Assembly: GCF_018598185.1 (NCBI RefSeq)
Contig: NZ_JAHESC010000010.1
Span: 62,001-126,000, forward strand
Origin: Dawidia soli
GTDB taxonomy: Bacteria; Bacteroidota; Bacteroidia; Cytophagales; Cyclobacteriaceae
DNA length: 64,000 nucleotides
Direction: 5' to 3'
This document shows positions 42,960 to 52,561 of the stretch, piece by piece (position 1 is the first letter of the stretch; every line of letters begins with the position of its first letter). The notes beneath the pieces were generated by a model. That model ran no database searches, was not told the origin of the DNA, and saw nothing but the letters and a program-made list of their open reading frames with translations. The position numbers and the translations under genes were made by a program.

Positions 42960-44543
42960 TTATTGCTTGTAATAGACATCAACCGATCGCTTTTCGTGTT
43001 GCCGCTTCAGCGACGTGAACCCGCGCGGATTGCCCCGCAGGTGTGTCATTACGCCGGCAAAGCCGTCCAGTGTAGTATGGTCGGTCATGCGCACATGGTC
43101 GGCGGGGTGTATAGCGCTGAGATCGGCACCGAACGGGAGCGCTTCGGCGATCTCGTCCGGCAGATCGGGCGTGCGGATCGTGCGGTTAGCGATGGAGGGG
43201 CCTACAACCTTCCAGTACCCGTCGGGAAACCTGGGATCCTCGCCGACTGTGAAGTCCATCTCGAAGAGGTCGAATGGGCCCGTGGTGCTTAAGGTCAGTT
43301 GCGTGGCAGATTCGTTGGTTACGGTAGCCTGTGCGTCGAGGCGGCTAAAGTCGTAGCGGCCAAAGCCGGCGTTCTCCACCACATAGTCCTCTCCGGTATA
43401 CTTGGTTATGGCGAAGTAATCCTGAAAGGGGTTGACCGTCGGCTTTGGAGTAAATATTCCGATCGTCTGGAGTGACTGCCCGTAGCGACCGATGACATAG
43501 GCTGCTTGCAAATCGCCAGGTCGGAGCAGTCCAAAAAGCTGTACCTGGGTGTCATTACCGGGGACGTCAACCATTTCTTTCGTCAACTCGTAGTCTGTGT
43601 CTGCGGTATTGACGCGTGACAGATCGATGGTATACTGGCCCCCTACAGTGATGGCAGGATCTGAAAACATCCGGAATGTAAATTTGCCGCCGATCACTGC
43701 GGAAACATAAATCTGCGCGGGAGACACCGATAGATCCAGGTCGTCTGGAAAAGGATTTTTGTCGCTTACGGTGGTGTTGCAACGCTGGCTGTAGGTGGTG
43801 AAGTTCGCGTTGGAGCTAACGGAATAGCTTACATCGCTGGTAAACCAGTTAAACGACAATCGTACACTGCTGCGTGGCACCGCCGGTTCCCAGGGATCAT
43901 TGAGCGTCCACGCGCCGGCGCCGGCCTGCAGGTAGGAGGTAGCGGTTACGTCTCCGTCCTCGTATACATACAGCTCCGTTACGGTAAAGCTTTGGCCCGC
44001 GTATGTGGTGGATGACAGGGTTAGATTGTCGCCGTTGCGGAGTTCCCGCCAGGTGATGAGCCCCCACTGCTCATCCGATAAAAGGATGTACCCTCGGTCG
44101 GCGCGCGCACTTACACCAAAGAAATCTGTAGGTACCTGCAGCGTTAGCAGCACCCGGGGAGCTTCATCCTGCCGAACCACCACTTGTACGGACGCCTGGC
44201 CCTGGCGCCCGTCGGGTGTGGTGGCGACGGCTTTGAGCGAATATGCGTCTGGGGACAGCGTCGCGGTGTTCCATGCGAACGAATACGGTATCGTGGTGAG
44301 TGTTTCGATCAATACGCCGTTCAGGTATAGATCGAGTTTTTCCGGTGTGCCAGGGCCTTCGGCCTCGAGGGTAATATTTACGATGCCACCGACCGTCTGG
44401 CCGTCGATGAGATTGGTAAAACGGACGGTGGGATTGGCGGAGGGATCGCCGCCACCGGTATCATCATCACTACATGAAGATGTGGTTAGCGAGAGCAGTA
44501 CCAGGCAACTGGCGTACAGCGGCAATAGAAACTTGGTTTGCAT
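42960..44543 (-). CDS. Cell-surface lipoprotein with Ig-like domain
   Basis: This 527-residue protein has a signal peptide and lipobox (TTSSC, Cys24) and an Asp/Gly-rich linker of the kind that directs lipoproteins to the surface in Bacteroidota (SDDDTGGGDPS). An Ig-like domain of about 80 residues follows (VRFTNLIDGQTVGGIVNITL, PYSFAWNTATLSPDAYSLKA). The remaining 400 residues are beta-rich and not recognised. The gene is transcribed in the same direction as the TonB receptor upstream but lies beyond that gene's terminator. Confidence 0.75.
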   Translation of the reverse strand: MQTKFLLPLYASCLVLLSLTTSSCSDDDTGGGDPSANPTVRFTNLIDGQTVGGIVNITLEAEGPGTPEKLDLYLNGVLIETLTTIPYSFAWNTATLSPDAYSLKAVATTPDGRQGQASVQVVVRQDEAPRVLLTLQVPTDFFGVSARADRGYILLSDEQWGLITWRELRNGDNLTLSSTTYAGQSFTVTELYVYEDGDVTATSYLQAGAGAWTLNDPWEPAVPRSSVRLSFNWFTSDVSYSVSSNANFTTYSQRCNTTVSDKNPFPDDLDLSVSPAQIYVSAVIGGKFTFRMFSDPAITVGGQYTIDLSRVNTADTDYELTKEMVDVPGNDTQVQLFGLLRPGDLQAAYVIGRYGQSLQTIGIFTPKPTVNPFQDYFAITKYTGEDYVVENAGFGRYDFSRLDAQATVTNESATQLTLSTTGPFDLFEMDFTVGEDPRFPDGYWKVVGPSIANRTIRTPDLPDEIAEALPFGADLSAIHPADHVRMTDHTTLDGFAGVMTHLRGNPRGFTSLKRQHEKRSVDVYYKQ

Positions 44544-44671
44544 GACAAAAACAGGGGGTTAGACAAGTGTGTTGTTGTTTTAACGTGTCCTAACAACGGG
44601 AAGAAATACAGCAGGGTTTCCCGTATCGCGTGTATACATAGCGTGATTTTTTGAGTAGAAAATAAATGATA

Positions 44672-44708
44672 AGAAGAGGCATTTGGTTCCCAACCAAATG
44701 CCTCTTTT
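44672..44708 (-). terminator. Hairpin terminator after the TonB receptor gene
   Basis: A perfect 15-bp inverted repeat (AAGAGGCATTTGGTT / AACCAAATGCCTCTT) around a 3-nt loop lies 26 bp after the receptor stop. The T tail on the minus strand is weak (CTTATCATTTATTTT). Confidence 0.75.
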
Positions 44709-44732
44709 GGGAGACTGCGTTAAAGCAGTGCG

Positions 44733-46997
44733 TTAGAAGAAGAACGAGATGCTGGTCTTAAAGATGAACGGCGTGCCGGGCGTGAAGTGTATTTCAGAAA
44801 CCGGGTCGATCTCGTTTTGGAGCCGCGACTCGGTGTCGAACTGGGCCTCCTTCCAGGCTTCGTTGAAGAGGTTCTCGGCTACAATGCTCACTTCGAACTT
44901 CGGGCGCGTATACTTCAACACGGCATCGGCCAGGAAGTATCCTTTTGCCTTAACAGAGTTGTCTTCATTGGCGGCGCGATCACCCAAATAACGGTACCGC
45001 AGGCTTCCATTGATGCCATTCTTCCAGCGGAACGAGAGGCCGCCGATGCTGGTAAACGTAGGCGCCAGCGGTATGTAGTCTTCGCCTTCGGGCGCGTCTT
45101 TCGCCTGGGGGTCCGTCAGGTTTACGTCGCCGTCGAGGTAAAGCCAGGGCATGATCTGGTACCGCAGCGAAAGGTCGAGGCCCTGACGCTGGGTCTTGCC
45201 ACCGGGCTCTACCACGCCTTCATCGCCTACGTAGACAAACTCCTGGTCGAGGTACAGCATCCAGGCGGAGGCGGTCAGCAGCAGCCTGTCGCTTACCTTT
45301 ACCGTTGCACCGGCGTCGACACCGTAAGCCTTCGGCAGAATGTCCTCGCCGTTTTGGGCCACGACAACGCGCGTGTCGTTGGAGTGGAACCCGATGCCGC
45401 TTTTTACAAACACGTTCAATTTACGGGTGGCGTTGTAACTGATATTGAACTTCGGGCTGACAGTGGCCTTGCTCACACTTTGCCGATCGTACCCCGGTGT
45501 GAGCGCGTCGGCATAATTGAAGGTGAAGTGGTCGAGGCGTACGGCGGCGTTTATCGACAGCTTGTGCGTGAGGTGCAACGTCTCCTGCAGATAGGCATAC
45601 AGGTTTGTCTCGTCGATGTCGCCCCGCGCAATGTCGTTTAAGGATACTTTGCGCGACCGGGTGTGGTACAGATGGATGTCGTTTACGTCGTCGTAACGGA
45701 AACCTGCGCTCACTTCGCTTTGCAACGGCAAGCCGCCGAGGGTGTGGTCCAGCGTATAGCTGCCACGGTAGCCATAAATGTTGCGTGCTTCGCGTTGGGT
45801 GATCTGGTCGCCGTTGACGGGATCGTTCAGGAAGAACGTGAAGTTCGAGATGAGGTTAAAGTCGTACCGGCTGTAGTATAGCTGGTTTTCGATCACCGCC
45901 CCGTTGTCCAGTGTCTTCAGGTGTTTGATCCAGGCGTTTGACCGCGATGTCTCGCCGCCTTCCGTGGGATCGATCGAACCAAACCGTGTGATGTCACCCG
46001 CGGCTACGGCACGTTCGGGTATTTGCCCGGAGGCATCCCATCGGCTGTTGAACGTCGAGAGTCCTACCATTACAACCTGGTTGCCGTCCAGATAGGCGGT
46101 ATACTTGCCCGTCAGGTTTAACCGGTTGAAATTCTGATTTGCGTCGAAGAACCCATCGGTCCGGAAGTATTCGGAGGCGATGTAGGCATTACTGCGGCGA
46201 TCACCGTCCTGCTTATCGAACAGGGTAATGGCGTTTACGTTGCGGAAGGTGCCGAACCGGCCGCCTTCGATCTTGATCATGTCCTGGTCGAGGGCATCGC
46301 GGGTGTGGAATGCAGCGTAGCCGGCGGTGGTCATGTTTCCTTTGGCAGCGTAATACGGGCCTTTATTAAAGTCTACCGTACCGACGATCTCGGGAATGAG
46401 AAAGTGCAGGTCGGAGTAACCCTGGCCGTGCGCGTGTGACACCATGTTGACGGGCAGGCCGTCTACTTCCAGGTTGATGTCGGTGCCGTGGTCGATGTCG
46501 AACCCGCGCAGGAAGATCTGCTCGGCTTTGCCACCACCGGCGTGTTGCGCGATGAAGAGGCCGGGCACCATGCGTAGAATGTCTTGCGACGTGTTGATGG
46601 GGCGTAAGCGGATGTCTACCTGCGATAGCGTGTTGGTTTCCTGCACCAATTGGTCCTGTACGACAACGTCTTCGAGCAGCAGGTCGCCGGGTTTGAGGGT
46701 GGCGTTGAAGACGGTCGTTTCGTTCGCCTGGATCATAACAGGTTGTTGAACCGCGGCGTAACCGACAAAAGATATATGGATATCATGTTGGCCCGCGGGC
46801 AGGTTCGTCAGTTTGAAACGGCCCAGCTTGTCGGTGGAGGTGCCTCGGCTGAGTGTGGGCAGGTAGATGTTTACGTCTTGCAAAGGGGCCTTGCCCTCTT
46901 GCGTGATCGTGCCTGTCAGCGTGCCGGTCTCTTGCGCGAACAAAAGGGTAGGAGCTAACAGTACTATGTATAGTATTGATAGTATACGGGGTTTCAT
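44733..46997 (-). CDS. TonB-dependent outer-membrane receptor
   Basis: This 754-residue receptor starts at the ATG of MKPRILSILYIVLLAPTLLF (signal peptide, cut after FAQ). A carboxypeptidase-like regulatory domain covers about 24-105 (DVNIYLPTLSRGTSTDKLGR, FKLTNLPAGQHDIHISFVGY). A plug follows (RMVPGLFIAQHAGGGKAEQI, FLRGFDIDHGTDINLEVDGL), and a 22-strand barrel ends in FKTSISFFF with a terminal aromatic. It imports a substrate with TonB energy. The neighbouring His-rich protein, 219 bp upstream on the same strand, hints at a metal or metal chelate. Confidence 0.93.
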   Translation of the reverse strand: MKPRILSILYIVLLAPTLLFAQETGTLTGTITQEGKAPLQDVNIYLPTLSRGTSTDKLGRFKLTNLPAGQHDIHISFVGYAAVQQPVMIQANETTVFNATLKPGDLLLEDVVVQDQLVQETNTLSQVDIRLRPINTSQDILRMVPGLFIAQHAGGGKAEQIFLRGFDIDHGTDINLEVDGLPVNMVSHAHGQGYSDLHFLIPEIVGTVDFNKGPYYAAKGNMTTAGYAAFHTRDALDQDMIKIEGGRFGTFRNVNAITLFDKQDGDRRSNAYIASEYFRTDGFFDANQNFNRLNLTGKYTAYLDGNQVVMVGLSTFNSRWDASGQIPERAVAAGDITRFGSIDPTEGGETSRSNAWIKHLKTLDNGAVIENQLYYSRYDFNLISNFTFFLNDPVNGDQITQREARNIYGYRGSYTLDHTLGGLPLQSEVSAGFRYDDVNDIHLYHTRSRKVSLNDIARGDIDETNLYAYLQETLHLTHKLSINAAVRLDHFTFNYADALTPGYDRQSVSKATVSPKFNISYNATRKLNVFVKSGIGFHSNDTRVVVAQNGEDILPKAYGVDAGATVKVSDRLLLTASAWMLYLDQEFVYVGDEGVVEPGGKTQRQGLDLSLRYQIMPWLYLDGDVNLTDPQAKDAPEGEDYIPLAPTFTSIGGLSFRWKNGINGSLRYRYLGDRAANEDNSVKAKGYFLADAVLKYTRPKFEVSIVAENLFNEAWKEAQFDTESRLQNEIDPVSEIHFTPGTPFIFKTSISFFF

Positions 46998-47018
46998 GGA
47001 AAAAATTAAATAGGACAA

Positions 47019-47216
47019 AAATCTGCCTCCCTGGCTGGCGCAAGTCGGAACCCCGCCCGTGGGGCGGTGACCCGATAACTATCGGGGGTGCCGCGACGGT
47101 TGGCAGTTTGCAATTGCCGTCGAGCCGGCCGACGCTTATACTGCCCGCCCGTTATAAACTGGCGACAGTATAGGCACAAGTTCCGTCCCTTCGGGACGAA
47201 AACCTGCGCCAGACGT
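47019..47216 (-). promoter_or_regulatory. Structured leader between the His-rich gene and the TonB receptor
   Basis: This gap contains CGTCCC/GGGACG with a 3-nt loop (47184-47198), CCCGATA/TATCGGG with a 2-nt loop (47071-47086) and CCGCCC/GGGCGG with a GTG loop just beside it. It also holds a GCAATTGC palindrome (47110-47117) and two copies of a CAGTATA motif. No T run separates the genes. It could be an RNA element controlling the receptor or a set of processing hairpins. It does not match a cobalamin riboswitch. Confidence 0.4.
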
Positions 47217-47597
47217 TTATGCCAGCCGTTGGGGTGGGGGCGTGGAAGGCAAGAAGTATATGGGAGGTGGTGTGTCAGCCCTGTCCGGCGTTAAGCGCTC
47301 CAGGAGCTGACGGAAAAAGGTGTGGTCGACGGGGGACTGCGTGTAGAGGAAGAGGCTTACCAGCGAAGGCAGCTCGGCGGTGACGGGTTCGGAAGTATGG
47401 GTATGCGTGTGGACTTCGCCGTGGGAGTGATGGTGGTGATCGTTGAAGGTGTGATCGTGGTCGTGTGCATGGTGGTGAATGTGAACGTGGCTGTGGGCGT
47501 CGAGGTAGTGCAGCAGGTCGTGACCCATTTCCAGGGCGCCATAGCTCAGCATGGTTATGGCGTATACGATCAGTATGATGGTGCTTCCCTGCGTCAC
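47217..47597 (-). CDS. His-rich small membrane protein, probable metal binder
   Basis: This 126-residue protein has an N-terminal membrane helix (STIILIVYAITMLSYGALEM). A stretch of about 35 residues follows in which roughly half are His, with Asp between them (HIHHHAHDHDHTFNDHHHHS), and then a Pro-rich end. Such tracts bind Zn, Ni, Co or Cu. The TonB receptor follows on the same strand, so a joint role in metal uptake or sensing is plausible but not proven. No named family is recognised. Confidence 0.7.
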   Translation of the reverse strand: MTQGSTIILIVYAITMLSYGALEMGHDLLHYLDAHSHVHIHHHAHDHDHTFNDHHHHSHGEVHTHTHTSEPVTAELPSLVSLFLYTQSPVDHTFFRQLLERLTPDRADTPPPIYFLPSTPPPQRLA

Positions 47598-47625
47598 GAG
47601 GCAAAAGTAGGAAAACGGTTGACTA

Positions 47626-47662
47626 TAAAAGAAAAGAGGTTGCCGGATGGCAACCTCTTTTT
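47626..47662 (-). terminator. Intrinsic terminator after the DUF2723 gene
   Basis: A perfect 12-bp stem (AAAGAGGTTGCC / GGCAACCTCTTT) with a 4-nt loop lies 24 bp after the stop. T-rich sequence follows on the minus strand (TTTTCTTTTATAG). Confidence 0.85.
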
Positions 47663-47683
47663 GTTATCGGATGACGGGAGATG

Positions 47684-50656
47684 TTAGAAGTTCGAGCGAT
47701 CCAGCTGCAGGGCTGCACCGTGCTTGGAGTAGGCGTTCTCGATCTTCTCGGCCAGTTCCTTTTCACCATATTGTGCCAGGACGCGTTGCAATTCGCCGAG
47801 GATAATGACGTTTACCTGCAAGTCGCGGCCGTAGTCGCGCTTGCGGATGTAATAGTCGGCCAGGGCGTCGGCACGGGGCCACATGACATTCGCGATCTCG
47901 ATGGCCTTTTCCTTCTCTCCTACCTCGAACAGCAGGGCCACGGCCTGGGCCGAAGTATAGTCGTAGGGGATCGACGTGTCGGGCATATGCGATAAGCTGA
48001 ACAGCAATACTTCGCGCGCCTTGGCGCTGTCGCCTTTGTTGACGAGTGCCTGGGCCAGGGAGTTGAAGCTGCTGCGGTGGTTGAGCACGAAGTTGCGATA
48101 GTCCTGTGTATAGTATACGTGCGGATCATCCAGGTTGCGGAACTGGAATTTCTTCAGCATGTTCTCGGCGCTCTTATCGGTGTCAACGAGCTCGGCCTGG
48201 TTGAACGAGTTCGGGTTGAACACCGGCAGGATGCGATAGGCGTTGCCTTCTTGTACCACGTAGCGGCTCAGGTCTACGTTGAACTGTGCCAGCGAGGTGT
48301 TGTTGACATACAGCGGACGCTCCCAGTCGGCGGAAGCCAGCAGGTCGAGCATCGCGAGGTCTTTTCTTTCCAGGGCATTGCCCTTTACACGCAGGTGCAT
48401 TTCCGGCACCAGCAGGCTATCCATGCCTTTGGGGATGATGCCCAGGCTACGCACTTTTTCTACATCTACTTTCAACACAATGTCTTTTGTGGGCAGCATG
48501 TAGCGCTCGCCGCGATACTCGGGGTGCAGCAGGCTCTTGTTGTTGTCGCGCAGCAGCTCCAGGTATTTTTTCAGGTCCATCTGTTTGATGCCTGCATTGT
48601 AGTACGGTACGTACTGAGTCTTGTCGTCGCGGTAGTTTTCTACCGTGAGCGTATACGGGAACGGCTTCGACTCGTAGGCGCTGCGGGTAGTCTGCTCGAT
48701 GTACCAGTCAGTGTTGTAGTAGCTCAGTACGATCACGCGTACGTCGGTGCGAACGCCTTCCACGTCTTGTGCGTACCAGAGGGGGAAGGTATCGTTATCA
48801 CCCCCGGTGAACAGCACCGCTTCCGGTGCGCAGGACTGCAGGTAGTTTACCGCGGAATCTACGGAGAAGTACCGGTTTGCACGGTTGTGATCGTCCCAGC
48901 CCTGCTGCGCCATGAGCGCGGGCGCCGACATAGACACAAGCGTGGCGATGATGGCAGCGGTCTTGAGGTTGCCCAGCACCTTGCCTAACCATTCGGCCAG
49001 GGCGATCACGGCAAAGCCGATCCAGAAACAGAAGGCGTAATAAGAGCCGGTGTAGATATAATCACGTTCGCGTGGCTCTGTCGGGGGAGAATTGAGGTAT
49101 ACGACCAGCGCGACACCCGTGAGGACGAAGAGCAGTGCCACAACCACGAAGTTGCGCGTGTTGTGTACGGATTGCCAGAACATGCCGATGAGGCCCAGCA
49201 CGAACGGGATCATGAAGAAGTTGTTGCGGCCGGCGTTCTCCGCCAGCTCTGTCGGCAGTTTTTCAAACCAATGCAGCGGGCTGAGCCAGTCTGCGCCCTG
49301 AATGTCGCTTTCGCGGCCGGCAAAGTTGAACATGAAATAACGCATGTACATGTTGCCGATCTGGTGGTCGAACATGAAGTACAGGTTGTCGGTGAAGAAC
49401 TTCGGCTTTTCGCCCTCTTGTAACCCCAGCTCCGAGCGGTAGATGCGTGCATGCTCGGGGTCGCTGCTGTAGATACGCGGCAGAAGTATTTGCTGACCGG
49501 GCTCGTATTCGTACTCAAACTTGTGGTCTTTGATCTCGTACTTGTCTTTGCCCTTTTTGTAAATGGGCGCACCTTCCTTGATGCCGATCACCTGCGCGGT
49601 GAAGTACGGCCCGTAGAGCAACGGGCGGCTGCCGTATTGCTCACGCTTGAGGTAGCTTACGAAGCTCATCACGTCCGACGGATCGTTTTCGTCGATCGGC
49701 GGGTTGTCGTTCGAGCGGATCACGACCAGGGCATACGACGCATAGCCGATGAGGATAAAGGCTACGGCGTTCAGAAAGGTATTGAGTACAACGCGCTGGT
49801 GCTTTTGTGAGAACATGATGCCCCATACCAGTACGGAGATCAGCAGCAATGTAAATACTACCGCACCCGAGCCGAACGGCAGGCCGAGGGTGTTGACAAA
49901 AAACACTTCGAAGTGGCCGGCGAACGTCGGCAGGCCCGGAATGATGATCTCGTTGATAAAGAAAATGATCAACAAGCTGATCAGCATCGAGGCGAGCACG
50001 CCCCAGGCGGTCGGTGTATATTTTTTGAAGTAGTATACCAGTGCCAGGGCGGGGATCGTCACGAGGTTCAGCAAGTGAACGCCGATGGAGAGGCCCATCA
50101 TGTAAAAGATCAGGATCAACCAACGGTTGGCTTTGGATTCGTCTTCAATGACATCCCACTTCATCATGGCCCACACCACAAACGCGGTGAAGAACGACGA
50201 CATGGCATACACTTCCGCTTCTACCGCCGAAAACCAGGCGGAGTCAGAGAAGGTGTAGGCCAGTGACCCGACCAGGCCGGCACCCAGCAGCACCCAGATC
50301 TTGTCGGACGGAATTTCTTCCGATGGGCTGATCCTCATCAGCTTGCGGCCGAAGAGGGTAATGGACCAGAACAGGAACAGTACGGTAAACGCGCTGGCGA
50401 GTACGCTGCTGAAGTTAATCCAATAGGCAACTTTTGTAACATCGCCCATGGCCAGGAAGGAGAACATGCGCCCGATGAGGAGGAACAATGGAGCTCCCGG
50501 AGGGTGGGGTACTTGCAGCTTATAAGAAACGGAAATAAACTCGCCGCAGTCCCAATAGCTGGCTGTTTCTTCCATGGTGAGCCAGTAGCTAATGAGCGCG
50601 ATCACGAAGACGCCCCAGCCAACGATATTGTTGAATTTCTGAAAAGTGGAATTCAT
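47684..50656 (-). CDS. DUF2723 (GT117-type) integral membrane protein
   Basis: This 990-residue protein has about twelve membrane helices in its first half. It begins with the family mark ISYWLTMEETASYWDCGEFI, then LQVPHPPGAPLFLLIGRMFS. The second half is soluble and includes LFTGGDNDTFPLWYAQDVEG and helical TPR-like segments near the C-terminus. DUF2723 proteins are Bacteroidota homologues of protein O-mannosyltransferase-type enzymes and are thought to glycosylate exported proteins. This is known only by family resemblance. Confidence 0.9.
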   Translation of the reverse strand: MNSTFQKFNNIVGWGVFVIALISYWLTMEETASYWDCGEFISVSYKLQVPHPPGAPLFLLIGRMFSFLAMGDVTKVAYWINFSSVLASAFTVLFLFWSITLFGRKLMRISPSEEIPSDKIWVLLGAGLVGSLAYTFSDSAWFSAVEAEVYAMSSFFTAFVVWAMMKWDVIEDESKANRWLILIFYMMGLSIGVHLLNLVTIPALALVYYFKKYTPTAWGVLASMLISLLIIFFINEIIIPGLPTFAGHFEVFFVNTLGLPFGSGAVVFTLLLISVLVWGIMFSQKHQRVVLNTFLNAVAFILIGYASYALVVIRSNDNPPIDENDPSDVMSFVSYLKREQYGSRPLLYGPYFTAQVIGIKEGAPIYKKGKDKYEIKDHKFEYEYEPGQQILLPRIYSSDPEHARIYRSELGLQEGEKPKFFTDNLYFMFDHQIGNMYMRYFMFNFAGRESDIQGADWLSPLHWFEKLPTELAENAGRNNFFMIPFVLGLIGMFWQSVHNTRNFVVVALLFVLTGVALVVYLNSPPTEPRERDYIYTGSYYAFCFWIGFAVIALAEWLGKVLGNLKTAAIIATLVSMSAPALMAQQGWDDHNRANRYFSVDSAVNYLQSCAPEAVLFTGGDNDTFPLWYAQDVEGVRTDVRVIVLSYYNTDWYIEQTTRSAYESKPFPYTLTVENYRDDKTQYVPYYNAGIKQMDLKKYLELLRDNNKSLLHPEYRGERYMLPTKDIVLKVDVEKVRSLGIIPKGMDSLLVPEMHLRVKGNALERKDLAMLDLLASADWERPLYVNNTSLAQFNVDLSRYVVQEGNAYRILPVFNPNSFNQAELVDTDKSAENMLKKFQFRNLDDPHVYYTQDYRNFVLNHRSSFNSLAQALVNKGDSAKAREVLLFSLSHMPDTSIPYDYTSAQAVALLFEVGEKEKAIEIANVMWPRADALADYYIRKRDYGRDLQVNVIILGELQRVLAQYGEKELAEKIENAYSKHGAALQLDRSNF

Positions 50657-50720
50657 GAGGTTAATTAAAGACTTAGGGGGCGAAAATAAGTAAATAATGC
50701 CTAAAAACGGTGCCCCGGGG

Positions 50721-51344
50721 TTATTTGTAGACGATCACGTAAAACCCCAGCCAAAGCAGGAAAATGAGCACATACGAGCACAAAACGATGGTCCAGACGT
50801 AGCGCCGGTCTTTTTGTGCGTAGAAGTGAATGCCGGCGACCAGGGCAAAGCAATAGGCGATCTCAAACACATTGAGCGCCCGCAAGGGGTAGGCCCAGCG
50901 TCTGTTGAGGGTGTTGTAATCAAAAAAATGCATGAGCGACAGCGGGTAGAACCCACGTATGTCGTTATAGGTAGGGTCGGTCTGGACACTCATGAACCAG
51001 GCGATTTTCAGTACTTCGGGAATGAGGAAGATAAATTCGGCCCCGATCACGACTCCGAAGCATTGGCGGTAGGTGACGCGGTAGCCGAACATGAAACATC
51101 CGACCCAGATGACAAAGGCGATGACGACGAATTTCCAGGCGTAGACAAAGGGGATAGAAAAGTATTTGATGGCATTTATGAGCTGCAGGACGGTGCCCTG
51201 GGGGCGGTCTTGCAGGAATTCGAATGCGGCGGTCTCATTTTCAATAAAGGCGATTTTGATGTATAACAACAACAGGGAGGCCAGACACAACAGGATAAAA
51301 AGCAGCTTTTTGTCGGCAGCAAAGAAAGATTTAGTTTCGTGCAT
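50721..51344 (-). CDS. Polytopic membrane protein of unknown function
   Basis: This 207-residue protein has about five transmembrane helices (LLFILLCLASLLLLYIKIAF, VYAWKFVVIAFVIWVGCFMF, and three near the C-terminus). The loops hold FYPLSLMHFFDYNTLNRRWA and ALNVFEIAYC. I recognise no characterised family, though the pattern looks like a conserved Bacteroidota protein. Its start codon overlaps, on the opposite strand, the start codon of the next gene: both ATGs come from one CATG at 51342-51345. Confidence 0.75.
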   Translation of the reverse strand: MHETKSFFAADKKLLFILLCLASLLLLYIKIAFIENETAAFEFLQDRPQGTVLQLINAIKYFSIPFVYAWKFVVIAFVIWVGCFMFGYRVTYRQCFGVVIGAEFIFLIPEVLKIAWFMSVQTDPTYNDIRGFYPLSLMHFFDYNTLNRRWAYPLRALNVFEIAYCFALVAGIHFYAQKDRRYVWTIVLCSYVLIFLLWLGFYVIVYK

Positions 51345-52551
51345 GGAGTTTTCTGTATTCAAGATTTTGCTTCTCGTGGTGGTTCTCCTGCTGGTTGCCG
51401 ACATCCGGAGCCAGGCGCAGCCCAGTACCCGAAAAGATACGACCATCATTTTGCTTTCCAACGTGGGCGTGCAATTGGAGTGTACCCAGGCGTTGAACGA
51501 TCTGTATAATTTTAAGTTTCCCCAGGCGGAGTTCCAGTTTCAGTATCTGCGGGCACGGTACCGGTGGCACCCGCTGCCCTATTTCCTGATGGGGCTGATC
51601 GAGTGGTGGAAGATCATGCCGAACACCAAGGATACCTCGCACGACGAGAAATTCCTGGCCTATATGGACTCCACCATCGAAGTGGGGGAGAAGCTGTACG
51701 ACGATTACCCGGCGTACAAAACCGAGGCGGCATTCTTCCTGGCGGCGGCCTACGGTTTTAAGGGCCGGTTGTACTCGGACGAAGAACGGAAGAACTGGCG
51801 CAAGGCGGCCGCCGCCGGGAAAAACGCGCTGGACTATCTGGAGGAAAGTAAGGAGCAGGAAAACCTCAGCCCCGAGCTGCTCTTTGGCGATGCGCTGTAC
51901 AATTACTTTTCCGTATGGGTACCCGAGAACTACCCGGCCCTGCGGCCGGTACTTTGGTTCTTCCGGAAAGGCGACAAGGCGTTGGGGTTGAAGCAGCTCA
52001 AGGAAGTATCGTACAATGCCTTTTATACACGCACGGAGGCCATGGTCTGGCTGATGCGTATTTTGAACAGTTACGAGAAAGACCAGCAGCAAGCCTTCCA
52101 AATCAGCGAATACCTTTTTCAAACCTATCCCGACAATCCCTATTTTCATCGTTACTACGCCCGGATGTTGTATTCGCTGGGCCGTTACATGGAAGCCGAG
52201 CCGGTGTGTAAGAATATACTGGCAAAGATCGATAGTGGCCAGGTTGGCTATGAAGCCACCAGCGGTCGCTATGCCGCGTTCTTCCTCGGGCAGATCTACG
52301 AGGCCCGGCGAAAGCTGGACGATGCCAAGAAGCACTACGAGCTCTGTATGAAGTTTGCCGAGCAGATCGGCGCAACAGATTCGGGGTATTATCTCTATTC
52401 CATGATTGCCCTGGGCGAGATTGCCGAGATGCAAGGGCGCAAGGCCGACGCCAAGGCCTGGTTTAAAGCGGTACAGAAGAAAGCGGGGCGCAAGGATGAG
52501 GCTTACAAAGATGCGAAGTGGAGGTTAAAACGATTGGAGAAAGGAGACTAG
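51343..52551 (+). CDS. Secreted TPR-repeat protein
   Basis: This 402-residue protein has a signal peptide (MEFSVFKILLLVVVLLLVAD, cut after AQA-like SQAQ). It continues as helical repeats with TPR spacing (FKFPQAEFQFQYLRARYRWH, YFHRYYARMLYSLGRYMEAE, LYSMIALGEIAEMQGRKADA). It is probably a periplasmic scaffold or assembly factor. The start was set by the signal peptide, although an upstream extension in frame exists inside the divergent gene. The polysaccharide locus begins 10 bp after its stop, so it may lead that transcript. Confidence 0.75.
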   Translation: MEFSVFKILLLVVVLLLVADIRSQAQPSTRKDTTIILLSNVGVQLECTQALNDLYNFKFPQAEFQFQYLRARYRWHPLPYFLMGLIEWWKIMPNTKDTSHDEKFLAYMDSTIEVGEKLYDDYPAYKTEAAFFLAAAYGFKGRLYSDEERKNWRKAAAAGKNALDYLEESKEQENLSPELLFGDALYNYFSVWVPENYPALRPVLWFFRKGDKALGLKQLKEVSYNAFYTRTEAMVWLMRILNSYEKDQQQAFQISEYLFQTYPDNPYFHRYYARMLYSLGRYMEAEPVCKNILAKIDSGQVGYEATSGRYAAFFLGQIYEARRKLDDAKKHYELCMKFAEQIGATDSGYYLYSMIALGEIAEMQGRKADAKAWFKAVQKKAGRKDEAYKDAKWRLKRLEKGD

Positions 52552-52561
52552 TAATTATAGG

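Noticed and set aside
47019-47216. Cobalamin riboswitch upstream of the TonB receptor
   Set aside because: The conserved B12-box elements (GCCACTG and the flanking core) are absent, and the hairpins do not arrange as that aptamer.
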